A stretch of 64,000 nt of DNA from Clostridium amylolyticum (GTDB taxonomy: Bacteria > Bacillota > Clostridia > Clostridiales > Clostridiaceae): the NCBI RefSeq assembly GCF_900142075.1, contig NZ_FQZO01000004.1, positions 248,001 to 312,000 of the forward strand, in the 5' to 3' direction. The notes beneath the pieces were generated by a model, which did no database searches, was not told the DNA's origin, and was given only the letters and a program-made list of their open reading frames with translations. Below are positions 25,908 through 34,305 of the stretch, in pieces; position 1 is the stretch's first letter; every line of letters begins with the position of its first letter. The translations under genes and the position numbers were made by a program.

Positions 25908-26723
25908 TTAGGGGATTAAAATTTTGTATTTAGCGGTATCTAAAAAACCTTTTAAAATAGAAACGAATTCATAAGGTTTTTCATACATGGATGCATGTCC
26001 TGCATCCTTTATAACCACCATATGAGAATGTTTTATCTCCTCATGGAGTATATGTTGATAAGCTAAAGGAGTTATTATATCCATATCGCTGCCTATGATA
26101 AGAGTTGGCAAGGAGATACAGTGAAGCTCATCGGTTAGATTTAAAGAAGAAGCACTCCTTGCTGCTCTTCTAAAGCCTTCGTACCAATCTTTAGTAAAGA
26201 CTTTGCAAAAGAGATTTTCTCTATCTTCTAGCCATTTACTATTTTCCTCATAAAACTTGTGAGAATAAATGAAAGGCATGGTAGCTTTAAAAAACACATG
26301 TCCATCATAGGTGGAAGCAGCAAAATCCCAAAGCTTTTCAATATCCTTTAACATATTGGTGGTCTTACTAGTGGTATTGCTTAAAAGTAAAGTATTTAAT
26401 CTATTTTCATACTTAAGAGCAAATCTCATGGCCACTTCTCCCCCGTAAGATACACCAAAAAGATGTACCTTTTCTAAGGATAGCTTATCCATAAATTCTT
26501 TTATCATATCCACATGGATTTCCTGATCATAATAATCTTCTGCCTTGGAAGACTGCCCTTGATCTATAAGGTCTAAAAGAATTAACTTATAGCCCTTTAA
26601 ACTTTCAGTGAATGGCTTCCAACTTAAAGTGCTCATCATTATTCCATTTAAAAATATCACTGGTTCACCTTCACCGTATATCTTATAATAAAGCTCATGT
26701 TCATTTATTTTAATTTTAGGCAT
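25908..26723 (-). CDS. Alpha/beta-fold hydrolase at the end of the liv operon
   Basis: A 271-residue serine hydrolase with the full catalytic set: oxyanion region FLNGIMMSTLSW, nucleophile elbow LFGVSYGGEVAMRF (Ser), acid in IIGSDMDIITPLAYQ and histidine in VIKDAGHASMYEKPYEF. No signal peptide, so cytosolic. It starts 7 bases after the livK-like gene and so belongs to the importer operon under sigma-54 control. Family members cleave esters, thioesters or carbon-carbon bonds of diketones; which applies here cannot be told. A different hydrolase is encoded on the other side of the cluster. Confidence 0.9.
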   Translation of the reverse strand: MPKIKINEHELYYKIYGEGEPVIFLNGIMMSTLSWKPFTESLKGYKLILLDLIDQGQSSKAEDYYDQEIHVDMIKEFMDKLSLEKVHLFGVSYGGEVAMRFALKYENRLNTLLLSNTTSKTTNMLKDIEKLWDFAASTYDGHVFFKATMPFIYSHKFYEENSKWLEDRENLFCKVFTKDWYEGFRRAARSASSLNLTDELHCISLPTLIIGSDMDIITPLAYQHILHEEIKHSHMVVIKDAGHASMYEKPYEFVSILKGFLDTAKYKILIP

Positions 26724-26730
26724 TTATATT

Positions 26731-27954
26731 TTATTCTCCTCCTAGGAAGTCTGATATAACTTCATATTTAAAGTTTTTATCATCTACATACTTTGCTTTC
26801 ATAAAGTACATCTTTTCAACACCATTACGTCTATCTGGGGTATAGGTTATTCCCTTTGCCATACCATCGCTGAAATCTTTAATGCTTTCCATACCCTTTT
26901 GGAAGTTTTCCCAAGTTAAGTCACCTTTAGTGTTCTTTAGGCCCTCTGTAAATACCTGCGCGGCTACCCATCCAGCTACTGCATAAGCGTTAGGTGTTTC
27001 ATTAGGATAGTACTTTTTAAAGGCTTCAATGAATTTTTGAGCTGCTTTGTTGTTAGGGTCTGTAATATCTGCCACCCAGGCAGCGGTAATCACATCATTC
27101 CATGCATCTTTAGCTAATTGGAAAAGAGTTACGTCTGCAACTATATAAGTAGCTAAAAATTGAGTTTTAAAGCCTTGTTTTTTAGATTCTACAGTGATAC
27201 CTGCAGCAGGCTTTGCGTTTCCATATATTATGGTTACATCAGGCTTTGCTTCATTAAGCTTTTGTACGTGAGTGGAGAAATCTGTATCTGTAGGATTGTA
27301 TGGTACTTCCGCTACTAAAGCACTGTCTTTACTTATAGCTTTTAGTTTAGCCTTTACCCCTGCAAGTCCTTCTTTACCAATATCATTATTCTCATAAATA
27401 ACAGCTATTTTATTTGCTTTTAAATTATCTAAAGCATATTTAACCATTAAACCACCTTCAAAGGTGTAGTTAGGCTGCACTGGGAAGTAATTTCCTTTAA
27501 CTTTAGAAAACTCACTAGAACCACTACCTTGATAAACTGCAGGTATTCCTTTTTCTTTAAAATAGTCTATACTAGCAAGACAACCTGGTGTACCTAATTG
27601 TCCTACTATGGCAAATACTTGATCCTTTTCTACTAATTCCTCTGCCTTTTGAAGAGCTATATCTGCTTTAAATCCATCATCCTTAGATATTAATTCTATT
27701 TTTTTACCGTTTATTCCTCCTTCCTCATTAACCATTTTAAAATAGGCTTCCATGCCATGAAGCATAGGCATTCCTACTATGGCTAAGGATCCGGAGGTTG
27801 GTCCCATGGTTCCAACTTTTATAGTAGTGTCTGTAACCCCTTGCGCTACCTTTTCTTTACCTGCTTTGCCTTCTTCTCCGCTCTTTCCGCATCCAGCTAA
27901 CAAGGACACTGAAAGTATAGCACTTAATATGATACTTAAATTTCTTTTTAACAT
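26731..27954 (-). CDS. livK: Branched-chain-amino-acid-type ABC transporter substrate-binding lipoprotein
   Basis: Extracytoplasmic receptor of 407 residues. It has a lipoprotein signal peptide (about 1-22) with lipobox LLAGC, then a type I periplasmic-binding fold starting TIKVGTMGPTSGSLAIVG, with IELISKDDGFKADIALQKAEELVEKD and FAIVGQLGTPGCLASIDYFKE typical of the Leu/Ile/Val-binding and amide or urea-binding proteins. It is the last transporter gene of the livH-M-G-F-K order, and the hydrolase follows. The family takes branched amino acids but also aromatic and short organic acids, so the ligand is open. Confidence 0.92.
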   Translation of the reverse strand: MLKRNLSIILSAILSVSLLAGCGKSGEEGKAGKEKVAQGVTDTTIKVGTMGPTSGSLAIVGMPMLHGMEAYFKMVNEEGGINGKKIELISKDDGFKADIALQKAEELVEKDQVFAIVGQLGTPGCLASIDYFKEKGIPAVYQGSGSSEFSKVKGNYFPVQPNYTFEGGLMVKYALDNLKANKIAVIYENNDIGKEGLAGVKAKLKAISKDSALVAEVPYNPTDTDFSTHVQKLNEAKPDVTIIYGNAKPAAGITVESKKQGFKTQFLATYIVADVTLFQLAKDAWNDVITAAWVADITDPNNKAAQKFIEAFKKYYPNETPNAYAVAGWVAAQVFTEGLKNTKGDLTWENFQKGMESIKDFSDGMAKGITYTPDRRNGVEKMYFMKAKYVDDKNFKYEVISDFLGGE

Positions 27955-28000
27955 AAAATACCCTCCTAAAATATAAACTTATTATTTAACCCTCCCTAGG

Positions 28001-28705
28001 TTAACCACCCAAGTAGGATTTTTTAACACTTTCATCATTTCTTATAACCTCAGCAGTACCTTCTAAAACGATGTTTCCTGTTTCTAGAACATATACATAA
28101 TCTGCGATTTTTAAGGTTTGAAAAGCATTTTGTTCTACTAAGAGCACTGTAACCCCTTGTTTGTTTATTTCTTTAATTATTTGAAAGATCTCTTTTACTA
28201 TTATGGGAGCCAATCCTAGAGAAGGCTCGTCTAGAATAAAGAGTTTTGGGCTTGCCATTAAACCTCTACCTATAGCAAGCATTTGTTGCTCCCCTCCACT
28301 CAGTGTTCCTGCTATCTGGTTCTTTCTTTCTCTAAGCCTAGGAAAATATTCGTAAACCTTAGAAAAATTCTCTTTAACTTCATTGTTATCACCTAGAACA
28401 TAACTACCTACTTTTAAATTTTCTTCTACAGTAAATTGTGGAAATATTTTTCTACCTTCAGGACAATGTATTATCCCCTGTTTTACTATTTCATAAGCTT
28501 GTTTACCATCAATTTTTTTATCTTCTAGTTCAATACTTCCTTTAGATATAGGGACTATGCCTGACAAAGCTTTAAGAGTAGAGGTCTTTCCTGCCCCATT
28601 AGCTCCAAGAATACTTACTATCTTTCCTTCTGGGATATGAAAATCAATGCCTTTTACAGCTTTTATAAAGCCGTAATTCACATGCAAGTCGCTTACCTTT
28701 AGCAT
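28001..28705 (-). CDS. livF: Branched-chain-amino-acid-type ABC transporter ATPase LivF
   Basis: A 234-residue ABC ATPase energising the importer. Walker A GANGAGKTS, Q-loop region, FPQFTVEENLKVG, ABC signature LSGGEQQMLAIGRGLM, Walker B LFILDEPSLGLAP and the switch His as VEQNAFQ (Gln in place, typical of LivF). Length fits LivF. It sits 3 bases after livG. Confidence 0.95.
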   Translation of the reverse strand: MLKVSDLHVNYGFIKAVKGIDFHIPEGKIVSILGANGAGKTSTLKALSGIVPISKGSIELEDKKIDGKQAYEIVKQGIIHCPEGRKIFPQFTVEENLKVGSYVLGDNNEVKENFSKVYEYFPRLRERKNQIAGTLSGGEQQMLAIGRGLMASPKLFILDEPSLGLAPIIVKEIFQIIKEINKQGVTVLLVEQNAFQTLKIADYVYVLETGNIVLEGTAEVIRNDESVKKSYLGG

Positions 28706-28708
28706 TAT

Positions 28709-29476
28709 TTATACCTCCTCCCCTAAATAAGCTTCTATTACCATAGGATTACTCTGTATCTCTTTTGGTATGCCTTCTGCTATTTTCTTTCCAAAATTCA
28801 TAACAGCAATCCTGTCGCATATATTCATAACTAAATTCATATCATGTTCTACCAATAGCACTGTAATTCCAAATTTATCTCTTATATTTTTAATCCTGTC
28901 ACCTAACATTTTTGTTTCAGTATCATTCATTCCAGCTGCAGGTTCGTCTAAAAGAAGTACTTTTGGTTCTGATATAAGCGCTCTTCCTAGTTCCACTAAT
29001 TTCTGTATACCATAGGGTAAGTTAAAAACCAGGCTGCTTGCGTAATTTTCTAATCCTAAGAATTTTAAAACCTCTATAGCCTTTTCTTTTTGTTTATTTT
29101 CTATCTTTGATACTTTAGGAAGCATAAACATGGAGGATAATATTCCATAACTTGCATTTATATGATTTCCTACTAAAAGATTGTCCATAACTGTCATATG
29201 TTTAAAAAGTTCTACATTTTGAAAAGTACGTGTAAGACCATATTTAATTACCTGATGGGTTTTCTTTTTTGTAATATCTACTTCTCCAAATATAACATTG
29301 CCAGAATCCGGCTTATAAAACCCGCTTATCATATTAAATACAGTAGTTTTACCTGCTCCATTTGGACCTATTACTCCAAATATATCTTTTTCAGAAACAT
29401 TAAAGCTGATATTATCCACAGCTTTTAATCCACCAAAGGATATGGACAATTCATTTACACTAAGTACTGTATTCAT
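28709..29476 (-). CDS. livG: Branched-chain-amino-acid-type ABC transporter ATPase LivG
   Basis: A 255-residue ABC ATPase, partner of LivF. Walker A GPNGAGKTT, TRTFQNVELFKHMTVMDNLLVG typical of LivG, signature region LPYGIQKLVELGRALI (degenerate LSGGQ as usual in LivG), Walker B VLLLDEPAAGMND and switch LVEHDMNLVM. Two bases separate it from livM, and three from livF. Confidence 0.95.
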   Translation of the reverse strand: MNTVLSVNELSISFGGLKAVDNISFNVSEKDIFGVIGPNGAGKTTVFNMISGFYKPDSGNVIFGEVDITKKKTHQVIKYGLTRTFQNVELFKHMTVMDNLLVGNHINASYGILSSMFMLPKVSKIENKQKEKAIEVLKFLGLENYASSLVFNLPYGIQKLVELGRALISEPKVLLLDEPAAGMNDTETKMLGDRIKNIRDKFGITVLLVEHDMNLVMNICDRIAVMNFGKKIAEGIPKEIQSNPMVIEAYLGEEV

Positions 29477-29478
29477 TA

Positions 29479-30519
29479 TTATGGCACCTCCTTCAGCTCT
29501 TTATTTTTAGGGAAATTATTCTTGCCTCCCTTAGATATAAATTTCTTAATATAAAAGGAAGCTTTGTGAAGAAGCTGAATAATTCCATAAGGACAAAACA
29601 TAACGGTTAATATTAACAAAATCCCTGTAGCTATAAAGGACCCATTAGTAATTTTAATAGCCTTCATATATTCTGGTAATAGTGTCATAAACATTGCACC
29701 TATCACCGATCCCCATAAAGAACCTAATCCGCCTATAACTATCATGGCTAAAAGATTTAATGATATTGCCATACCAAAAGATTGAGGATAAACCTGTCTA
29801 AAGAGATAGGTCCAAAGGCTTCCTGCTGCTCCAGCATAAGCAGCACTTATTACGAAAGCTATGGTCTTGTATTTAGCGCTGTTTACCCCTAAGGAGCTGG
29901 CGGCGGTTTCACTATCTCTAATAGCTTGAAGTGCCCTACCTGTCTTTGTATTAATAAGATTTTTAGCCAATATAAAGGCAATAACTATGAATATTAGTAT
30001 TAAATAATACATTTCTTGTCTACTTTTAAATTCTATATTAAATATTTTTGGAGCTTTAACTCCCTTAAGTCCTGAAAAGCCTCCAGTAAATACTTCAAAC
30101 TCCATAAATATATGCTCAAAAGCAACTCCAAAACCTAAGGTAGCAATGGCTAAATAGTTACCTTCCAAACGAAGGGCAGGTAATCCTAAAATAAACCCTA
30201 AAATAGCTGTAACCACTACAGAAGCAAGCAAAGCAATGATGAAATTCACATCATATCTTATGGAAAGGTTTGCAGTTATATAAGCTCCTATACCTATGAA
30301 GGCAGCATGTCCTAAAGATATTTGCCCTCCAAAACCTAAGAGTATGTTATATCCTATAGCTGCAATAGCATATATTCCGCCTAAGTTTATCAACGTAATG
30401 GTACTTGTACGAAGTTTTACTCCTAATAGCTCACACAAAGTTGGAAACAAAAAGGCTAAAATTAAAATGATTATGGAAGTTTTATTTTTATTTAAATAAC
30501 TCAATATCTTTTTAACCAC
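29479..30519 (-). CDS. livM: Branched-chain-amino-acid-type ABC transporter permease LivM
   Basis: A 346-residue membrane protein with about eight to ten helices. Family signatures: NILLGFGGQISLGHAAFIGIGAY, LPALRLEGNYLAIATLGFG, the cytoplasmic coupling helix TKTGRALQAIRDSETAASSLGVN, and LNLLAMIVIGGLGSLWGSVIGA. It forms the heterodimeric pore with LivH. Two bases separate it from livH. Confidence 0.95.
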   Translation of the reverse strand: MVKKILSYLNKNKTSIIILILAFLFPTLCELLGVKLRTSTITLINLGGIYAIAAIGYNILLGFGGQISLGHAAFIGIGAYITANLSIRYDVNFIIALLASVVVTAILGFILGLPALRLEGNYLAIATLGFGVAFEHIFMEFEVFTGGFSGLKGVKAPKIFNIEFKSRQEMYYLILIFIVIAFILAKNLINTKTGRALQAIRDSETAASSLGVNSAKYKTIAFVISAAYAGAAGSLWTYLFRQVYPQSFGMAISLNLLAMIVIGGLGSLWGSVIGAMFMTLLPEYMKAIKITNGSFIATGILLILTVMFCPYGIIQLLHKASFYIKKFISKGGKNNFPKNKELKEVP

Positions 30520-30521
30520 TG

Positions 30522-31388
30522 CTACACCTTCTTTCTATAGGTTTTTCCTAGTAATCCATTAGGCTTAATAATAAGCATCAATATTATAAGACCAAAAGAA
30601 AATACCGTTTTCCAAGATAGTGAGATGTATTTCCCAAAAATATTTTCTGCAATACCTAGTAAAAGCCCGCCTACCACAGGCCCTCCAAAGGTGTTAAATC
30701 CACCTAGCACCGCTGCGGCAAAAGATTTTAAATGCATATCCGCCATCATTGACACATCTAAAAAGGTAATGGGAGCTATAAGCATACCCGCCACCCCTGA
30801 CAATACAGCACTTATTATCCAAGTAAGAGTAACCACCTTGTTAACCGATATTCCCATAAGCTGTGCTGCTTCAGGATTCTGTGCAGATGCTCTTAAGGCT
30901 AATCCTGTTTTTGTATACTTGAAAAAGTATAATAATAACAGCATTATAAAAAAGGTAATCCCCATGGTAGCAAGGCTATTAGGTTCTACAGAAGTACCTA
31001 ATATTTGAATGTTTTCTCCTTGTACAAGCTTAGGGAAGCTTTTAGTCTCAAAACCGAAAATATTACCTGCTAATCCATTAAGTATCATTATTAGTCCTAA
31101 GGTAGCTATCATAGAGCTTAAAAGCGGAGCATCCTTAAGAGGGCCAATAACTATTTTTTGAATTATCAATCCCATAATGGCAGCAAAGATTATAGTAAGA
31201 AAAAAAGCTAAATAGTAAGGTACCTTTAATGTGGTCAATAGAGTAAAAGCCATAAATGTGTTGAACATAGCCATTTCCCCTTGAGAAAAGTTAACTATGT
31301 CAGAAGTCTTAAAAATCATTACTAGTCCTAAAGCTGCTAAAGAATATAAACTACCAGTTATTAATCCGTTTATTATTAACTGCAGCAT
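30522..31388 (-). CDS. livH: Branched-chain-amino-acid-type ABC transporter permease LivH
   Basis: A 288-residue permease and first gene of the importer operon. Signatures: LINGLITGSLYSLAALGLVMIFKTSDIVNFSQGEM, MIATLGLIMILNG, the coupling helix TKTGLALRASAQNPEAAQLMGI, and FAAAVLGGFNTFGGPVVGGLLLG. Preceded by GGGGGTG. A -24/-12 promoter lies 170 bases upstream, giving a leader of about 150 bases. Confidence 0.95.
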   Translation of the reverse strand: MLQLIINGLITGSLYSLAALGLVMIFKTSDIVNFSQGEMAMFNTFMAFTLLTTLKVPYYLAFFLTIIFAAIMGLIIQKIVIGPLKDAPLLSSMIATLGLIMILNGLAGNIFGFETKSFPKLVQGENIQILGTSVEPNSLATMGITFFIMLLLLYFFKYTKTGLALRASAQNPEAAQLMGISVNKVVTLTWIISAVLSGVAGMLIAPITFLDVSMMADMHLKSFAAAVLGGFNTFGGPVVGGLLLGIAENIFGKYISLSWKTVFSFGLIILMLIIKPNGLLGKTYRKKV

Positions 31389-31491
31389 TGCTACACCCCC
31401 TGTAAAAATTTGATACAGTGTAAATTTTTATTACAACTGTTTTAATGAACTTATATAGTGTTTTATGTATTCTTATTCTCTTTAGAAGTCT

Positions 31492-31604
31492 CTATTCCAC
31501 TGTTCCCCCTTTAATATAGCTATTATTGCTTATTTTCACGCTTAATTATATTACTAGCATTTTCTATGCCAAGTTATAGGAGTATACTTATTTTACGGGG
31601 AATA
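31492..31604. promoter_or_regulatory. Candidate activator-binding words in the liv/hydrolase divergent gap
   Basis: The minus-strand word AGTGGAATAG (31501-31492) and plus-strand GGGGAATA (31597-31604) resemble the GTGGAATAAA and GGGAATAAA cores of the tandem repeat before the KASIII-like operon (24249-24302). Shared words near co-regulated sigma-54 promoters may be enhancer sites; the match is short. Confidence 0.35.
31556..31571 (-). promoter_or_regulatory. Sigma-54 promoter of the liv operon
   Basis: Minus-strand TGGCATAGAAAATGCT: correct -24 GG and -12 GC with ten bases between, -12 part ATGCT instead of TTGCW. Predicted start near 31545, about 157 bases before livH. Confidence 0.75.
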
Positions 31605-31606
31605 TA

Positions 31607-31622
31607 TGGCATTATAATTGCT
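31607..31622 (+). promoter_or_regulatory. Sigma-54 promoter of the divergent hydrolase gene
   Basis: Plus-strand TGGCATTATAATTGCT fits TGGCAC-N5-TTGCW with one change. Predicted start near 31633, 80 bases before the ATG. It is back to back with the liv promoter, 35 bases apart. Confidence 0.83.
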
Positions 31623-31712
31623 ATATATAAATTAAAAGAATTAAGGCATCGTAAAAAGTAACTAGTCAAAGATACGAAGTATTTTTTGGAGATGCCTAAG
31701 GAGGGTATATTT

Positions 31713-32609
31713 ATGAGTCAAGATTTTAAAGTACAATATGTCCATCTCTCTAATGGTGAAACTTACGCTTATCGTGAAGCAGGTAAGGGAGAGGAAATAC
31801 TTCTTTTAGTTCACGGTAACATGTCATCATCTAAACATTGGGATACTGTTATGGAAAAATTACAGGATAAATATAAAATTTATGCTGTAGATTTAAGAGG
31901 TTTTGGATTTTCCAGCTACAGTAACGAAATAAGTTCTTTAAAGGATTTTTCTGAAGATTTGAAGCTATTTGTAGATGCTATAAACATAAAAGGCTTCTAT
32001 GCTGCTGGCTGGTCTACTGGTGGCGGTGTGGTGATGCAATTTGCAGCAGACTATAAGGATTACGTTAAGAAGATAATATTAGTAGAATCTGTGGGAGTAA
32101 AGGGCTATCCTATGTTTAAGAAGGATGAGAAAGGACAACCTATTTTAGGACAATTCTTAAGGAACAAAGAAGAGATAGCAGAAGATCCCATTCAAGTAGC
32201 CCCAGTATTACAAGCTCTTAAAAATAGGGATAAAGAGTTTTATAGAGGCTTATGGAATCTGGTGATTTATACTCAAAAGCAGCCATCTCCTGAAAAATAT
32301 GAAGAGTATTTAGAAGATATGCTCACCCAGAGAAACCTAGTGGATGTTGATTATGCTCTTTTAACTTTTAACATCACCGATGAATTTAATGGGGTTACTC
32401 AAGGTACTGGGTCTGTAAAGGATATTAAGTGTCCAGTTTTAATACTTCAAGGAGATAAAGATTATGTGGTTCCTCCATATATGGGAGAAGAAATTGCTAA
32501 ATATATACCTCATGGGGAGTACGTAGTTTTAAGAGATAGTGGACATTCTCCACTGGTGGATTGTTTAGAAGTCCTTGTGGATAAGATGATAACATTTATA
32601 GATAAATAA
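31713..32609 (+). CDS. Alpha/beta-fold hydrolase, divergent from the liv operon
   Basis: A 298-residue serine hydrolase with oxyanion motif LLVHGNMSSSKHWD, nucleophile elbow AAGWSTGGGVVMQF (Ser), acid ILQGDKDYVVPP and histidine LRDSGHSPLVDCLE. The ATG at 31713 is chosen because AAGGAGGGT lies 7 bases before it; a longer TTG reading from 31686 would include that site. It has its own sigma-54 promoter and terminator. The large cap region (about 140-225) distinguishes it from the other hydrolase of the cluster, so it probably acts on a different or sequential substrate. Confidence 0.9.
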   Translation: MSQDFKVQYVHLSNGETYAYREAGKGEEILLLVHGNMSSSKHWDTVMEKLQDKYKIYAVDLRGFGFSSYSNEISSLKDFSEDLKLFVDAINIKGFYAAGWSTGGGVVMQFAADYKDYVKKIILVESVGVKGYPMFKKDEKGQPILGQFLRNKEEIAEDPIQVAPVLQALKNRDKEFYRGLWNLVIYTQKQPSPEKYEEYLEDMLTQRNLVDVDYALLTFNITDEFNGVTQGTGSVKDIKCPVLILQGDKDYVVPPYMGEEIAKYIPHGEYVVLRDSGHSPLVDCLEVLVDKMITFIDK

Positions 32610-32615
32610 TAAAAA

Positions 32616-32655
32616 AAGGTTCCTTGCAATATAATATGCCAAGGAACCTTATATT
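32616..32655 (+). terminator. Terminator after the divergent hydrolase
   Basis: Perfect 11-bp stem AAGGTTCCTTG/CAAGGAACCTT (32616-32626 with 32640-32650) with a short ATATTT tail. Confidence 0.8.
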
Positions 32656-32701
32656 TATTATATGATGACAAATTGCTTATATATTTGTAGTTAGCTCATC
32701 T

Positions 32702-33031
32702 TCATTGTGCTATGTAAATAGATTCAAACATAATACCTTTAATTAAAACAGCTTTATTAGCATCCACACCTTTAAGTTTAATAACCCAAGTTTTAGAACC
32801 TAAAAATTTATCACCTTTAAATCTTCCTATGGTTTTGCCAGCTTTAAAATCATCTTTAGTATACTTAGTTCCTTTTTCACCTGCATCTACATATTTAATA
32901 TTTTCTCCAATTACCATATTATCTTTCCAGGTATACTCCTTTAAACTCATATACCATGAATAAGAGGCCATGATAGCTACTAAAAGAATCAAACATATAC
33001 CTATGAAAAACTTTTTTGCTACAGCTTTCAC
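32702..33031 (-). CDS. Small membrane-anchored or secreted protein of unknown function
   Basis: A 109-residue protein with a basic start and one hydrophobic segment (about 8-27), either an uncleaved anchor or a signal peptide. The rest, about 80 residues, is a polar beta-rich domain with lysine/glycine turns (KGTKYTKDDFKAGKTIG, GDKFLGSKTWVIKLKG). No family recognised. AGGAGG-type site before the start. Alone between the hydrolase and the acyltransferase-like gene. Confidence 0.65.
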   Translation of the reverse strand: MKAVAKKFFIGICLILLVAIMASYSWYMSLKEYTWKDNMVIGENIKYVDAGEKGTKYTKDDFKAGKTIGRFKGDKFLGSKTWVIKLKGVDANKAVLIKGIMFESIYIAQ

Positions 33032-33351
33032 CCTTATTCCTCCTAATAAAATATTTAATAGCCTATTTCTTGTGGAATATTATACCAAATAATAAATTAC
33101 ATGTATATACATCACTATCCTCTAAATATATAGTACTGTATTCAATAATTCAACATATTATACAAGCAAATTTTCAAACAATTTTGATTATTTTAATATA
33201 TTGATAAGATTTTCTATTTTATTTATGATAAATGAAAATACTATCAATATTAAATTATTAATTATATTAATTATTACTTTTATGCATTATAATGTAATTA
33301 ATTATTCATATAATTTATAAATTTATATTAATTCCTAGGAGGACAACTCAT
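33032..33351. other. AT-rich divergent intergenic region
   Basis: Extremely AT-rich 320-base gap. A TATAAT preceded by TATGCAT around 33280-33292 is a possible promoter for the plus-strand acyltransferase-like gene, and CTAGGAGG (about 33337-33344) is its ribosome-binding site. I saw no RNA switch, repeat or hidden gene in it. Confidence 0.4.
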
Positions 33352-34284
33352 ATGGAAACCAACAAAAATATTAATAACCCTATAATCACTGAAGTACCAG
33401 CTAAAAAAAAGCCTAGACAAGGTGTGAATTTTAGGAAAGATGGATACCTTTTAAGAAATATAACTTCCATGCAAAAATTACTTCCATATATATTTAAAAC
33501 CCGTACAGAAAGCTTGGTTTATTCCCCAGAACAAATAGATTTTACTTCAGCAAGGGAATATATAAAAAGAAAAAACAAGGAAAATCCAGGACTTAATCTT
33601 GGAACCTTTCACGTGGTTATAGCCGCTCTGGTAAGGACTATGGCTGTATACCCTTATCTTAATAGGTTCATAAGTGGTAAAAAAATTTATGCTAGGAATT
33701 ATATATCTTTTTCCTTTATAGTACTTAAGAATATAGGAGGAAAAGTGGATGAAACCAATGCAAAACTTTATTTTAATAAAACGGATACCCTCTTTGAAGT
33801 TTCTAAAAAAATACAGGAAAACATTGAATATTGCAGATCTAATGCGGCTAAAGACGACGATAAGCTAATGGCTTTTGTATCCAAGCTACCTTCACCCATT
33901 ATTTCTTTTATAGTGTTTACTCTTAGAAAAATTAACGATTGGGGATTATTGCCTAAAAGTTTTATAGATACAGATCCCTTATTTACCAGCGCCTTTATTT
34001 CAAACTTGGGAAGTATAGGCCATGGAGCATTAAATCATCATCTATATGAGTGGGGAAATTCATCAATATTTATAACCATGGGCAACATTAACAAAACCAC
34101 TGTAACTGATTCAGAAGGAAATACTTCAAATAAAAGCACATTAGACATAGTATTTACCATAGACGAACGTATTGCCTATGGACATTATTTGGTAAAGGCA
34201 TTAAAACATTTTAAAGCCCTTATGAAACATCCTGAAAAATTAGAACTCCCTCCAGAGGTAATTGTTGAAGATGATGGAATGTAA
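33352..34284 (+). CDS. E2/CAT-fold acyltransferase-like protein without lipoyl domain
   Basis: A 310-residue protein resembling the catalytic domain of 2-oxo acid dehydrogenase E2 and chloramphenicol acetyltransferases. The trimer-core pattern is visible (GTFHVVIAALVRTMAVYPYLNRF; FTSAFISNLGSIGHGALNHHLYEWG; FITMGNINKT). The catalytic DHRxxDG motif of E2 is replaced by DERIAYG (271-277), with the His and Asp gone. There is no lipoyl or subunit-binding domain and no E1/E3 gene nearby. The glycosyltransferase gene follows after 21 bases, suggesting a role in decorating a glycan or glycolipid, or a purely structural role. Confidence 0.75.
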   Translation: METNKNINNPIITEVPAKKKPRQGVNFRKDGYLLRNITSMQKLLPYIFKTRTESLVYSPEQIDFTSAREYIKRKNKENPGLNLGTFHVVIAALVRTMAVYPYLNRFISGKKIYARNYISFSFIVLKNIGGKVDETNAKLYFNKTDTLFEVSKKIQENIEYCRSNAAKDDDKLMAFVSKLPSPIISFIVFTLRKINDWGLLPKSFIDTDPLFTSAFISNLGSIGHGALNHHLYEWGNSSIFITMGNINKTTVTDSEGNTSNKSTLDIVFTIDERIAYGHYLVKALKHFKALMKHPEKLELPPEVIVEDDGM

Positions 34285-34305
34285 TTAAGAAAGGAAGAAT
34301 TTTCA

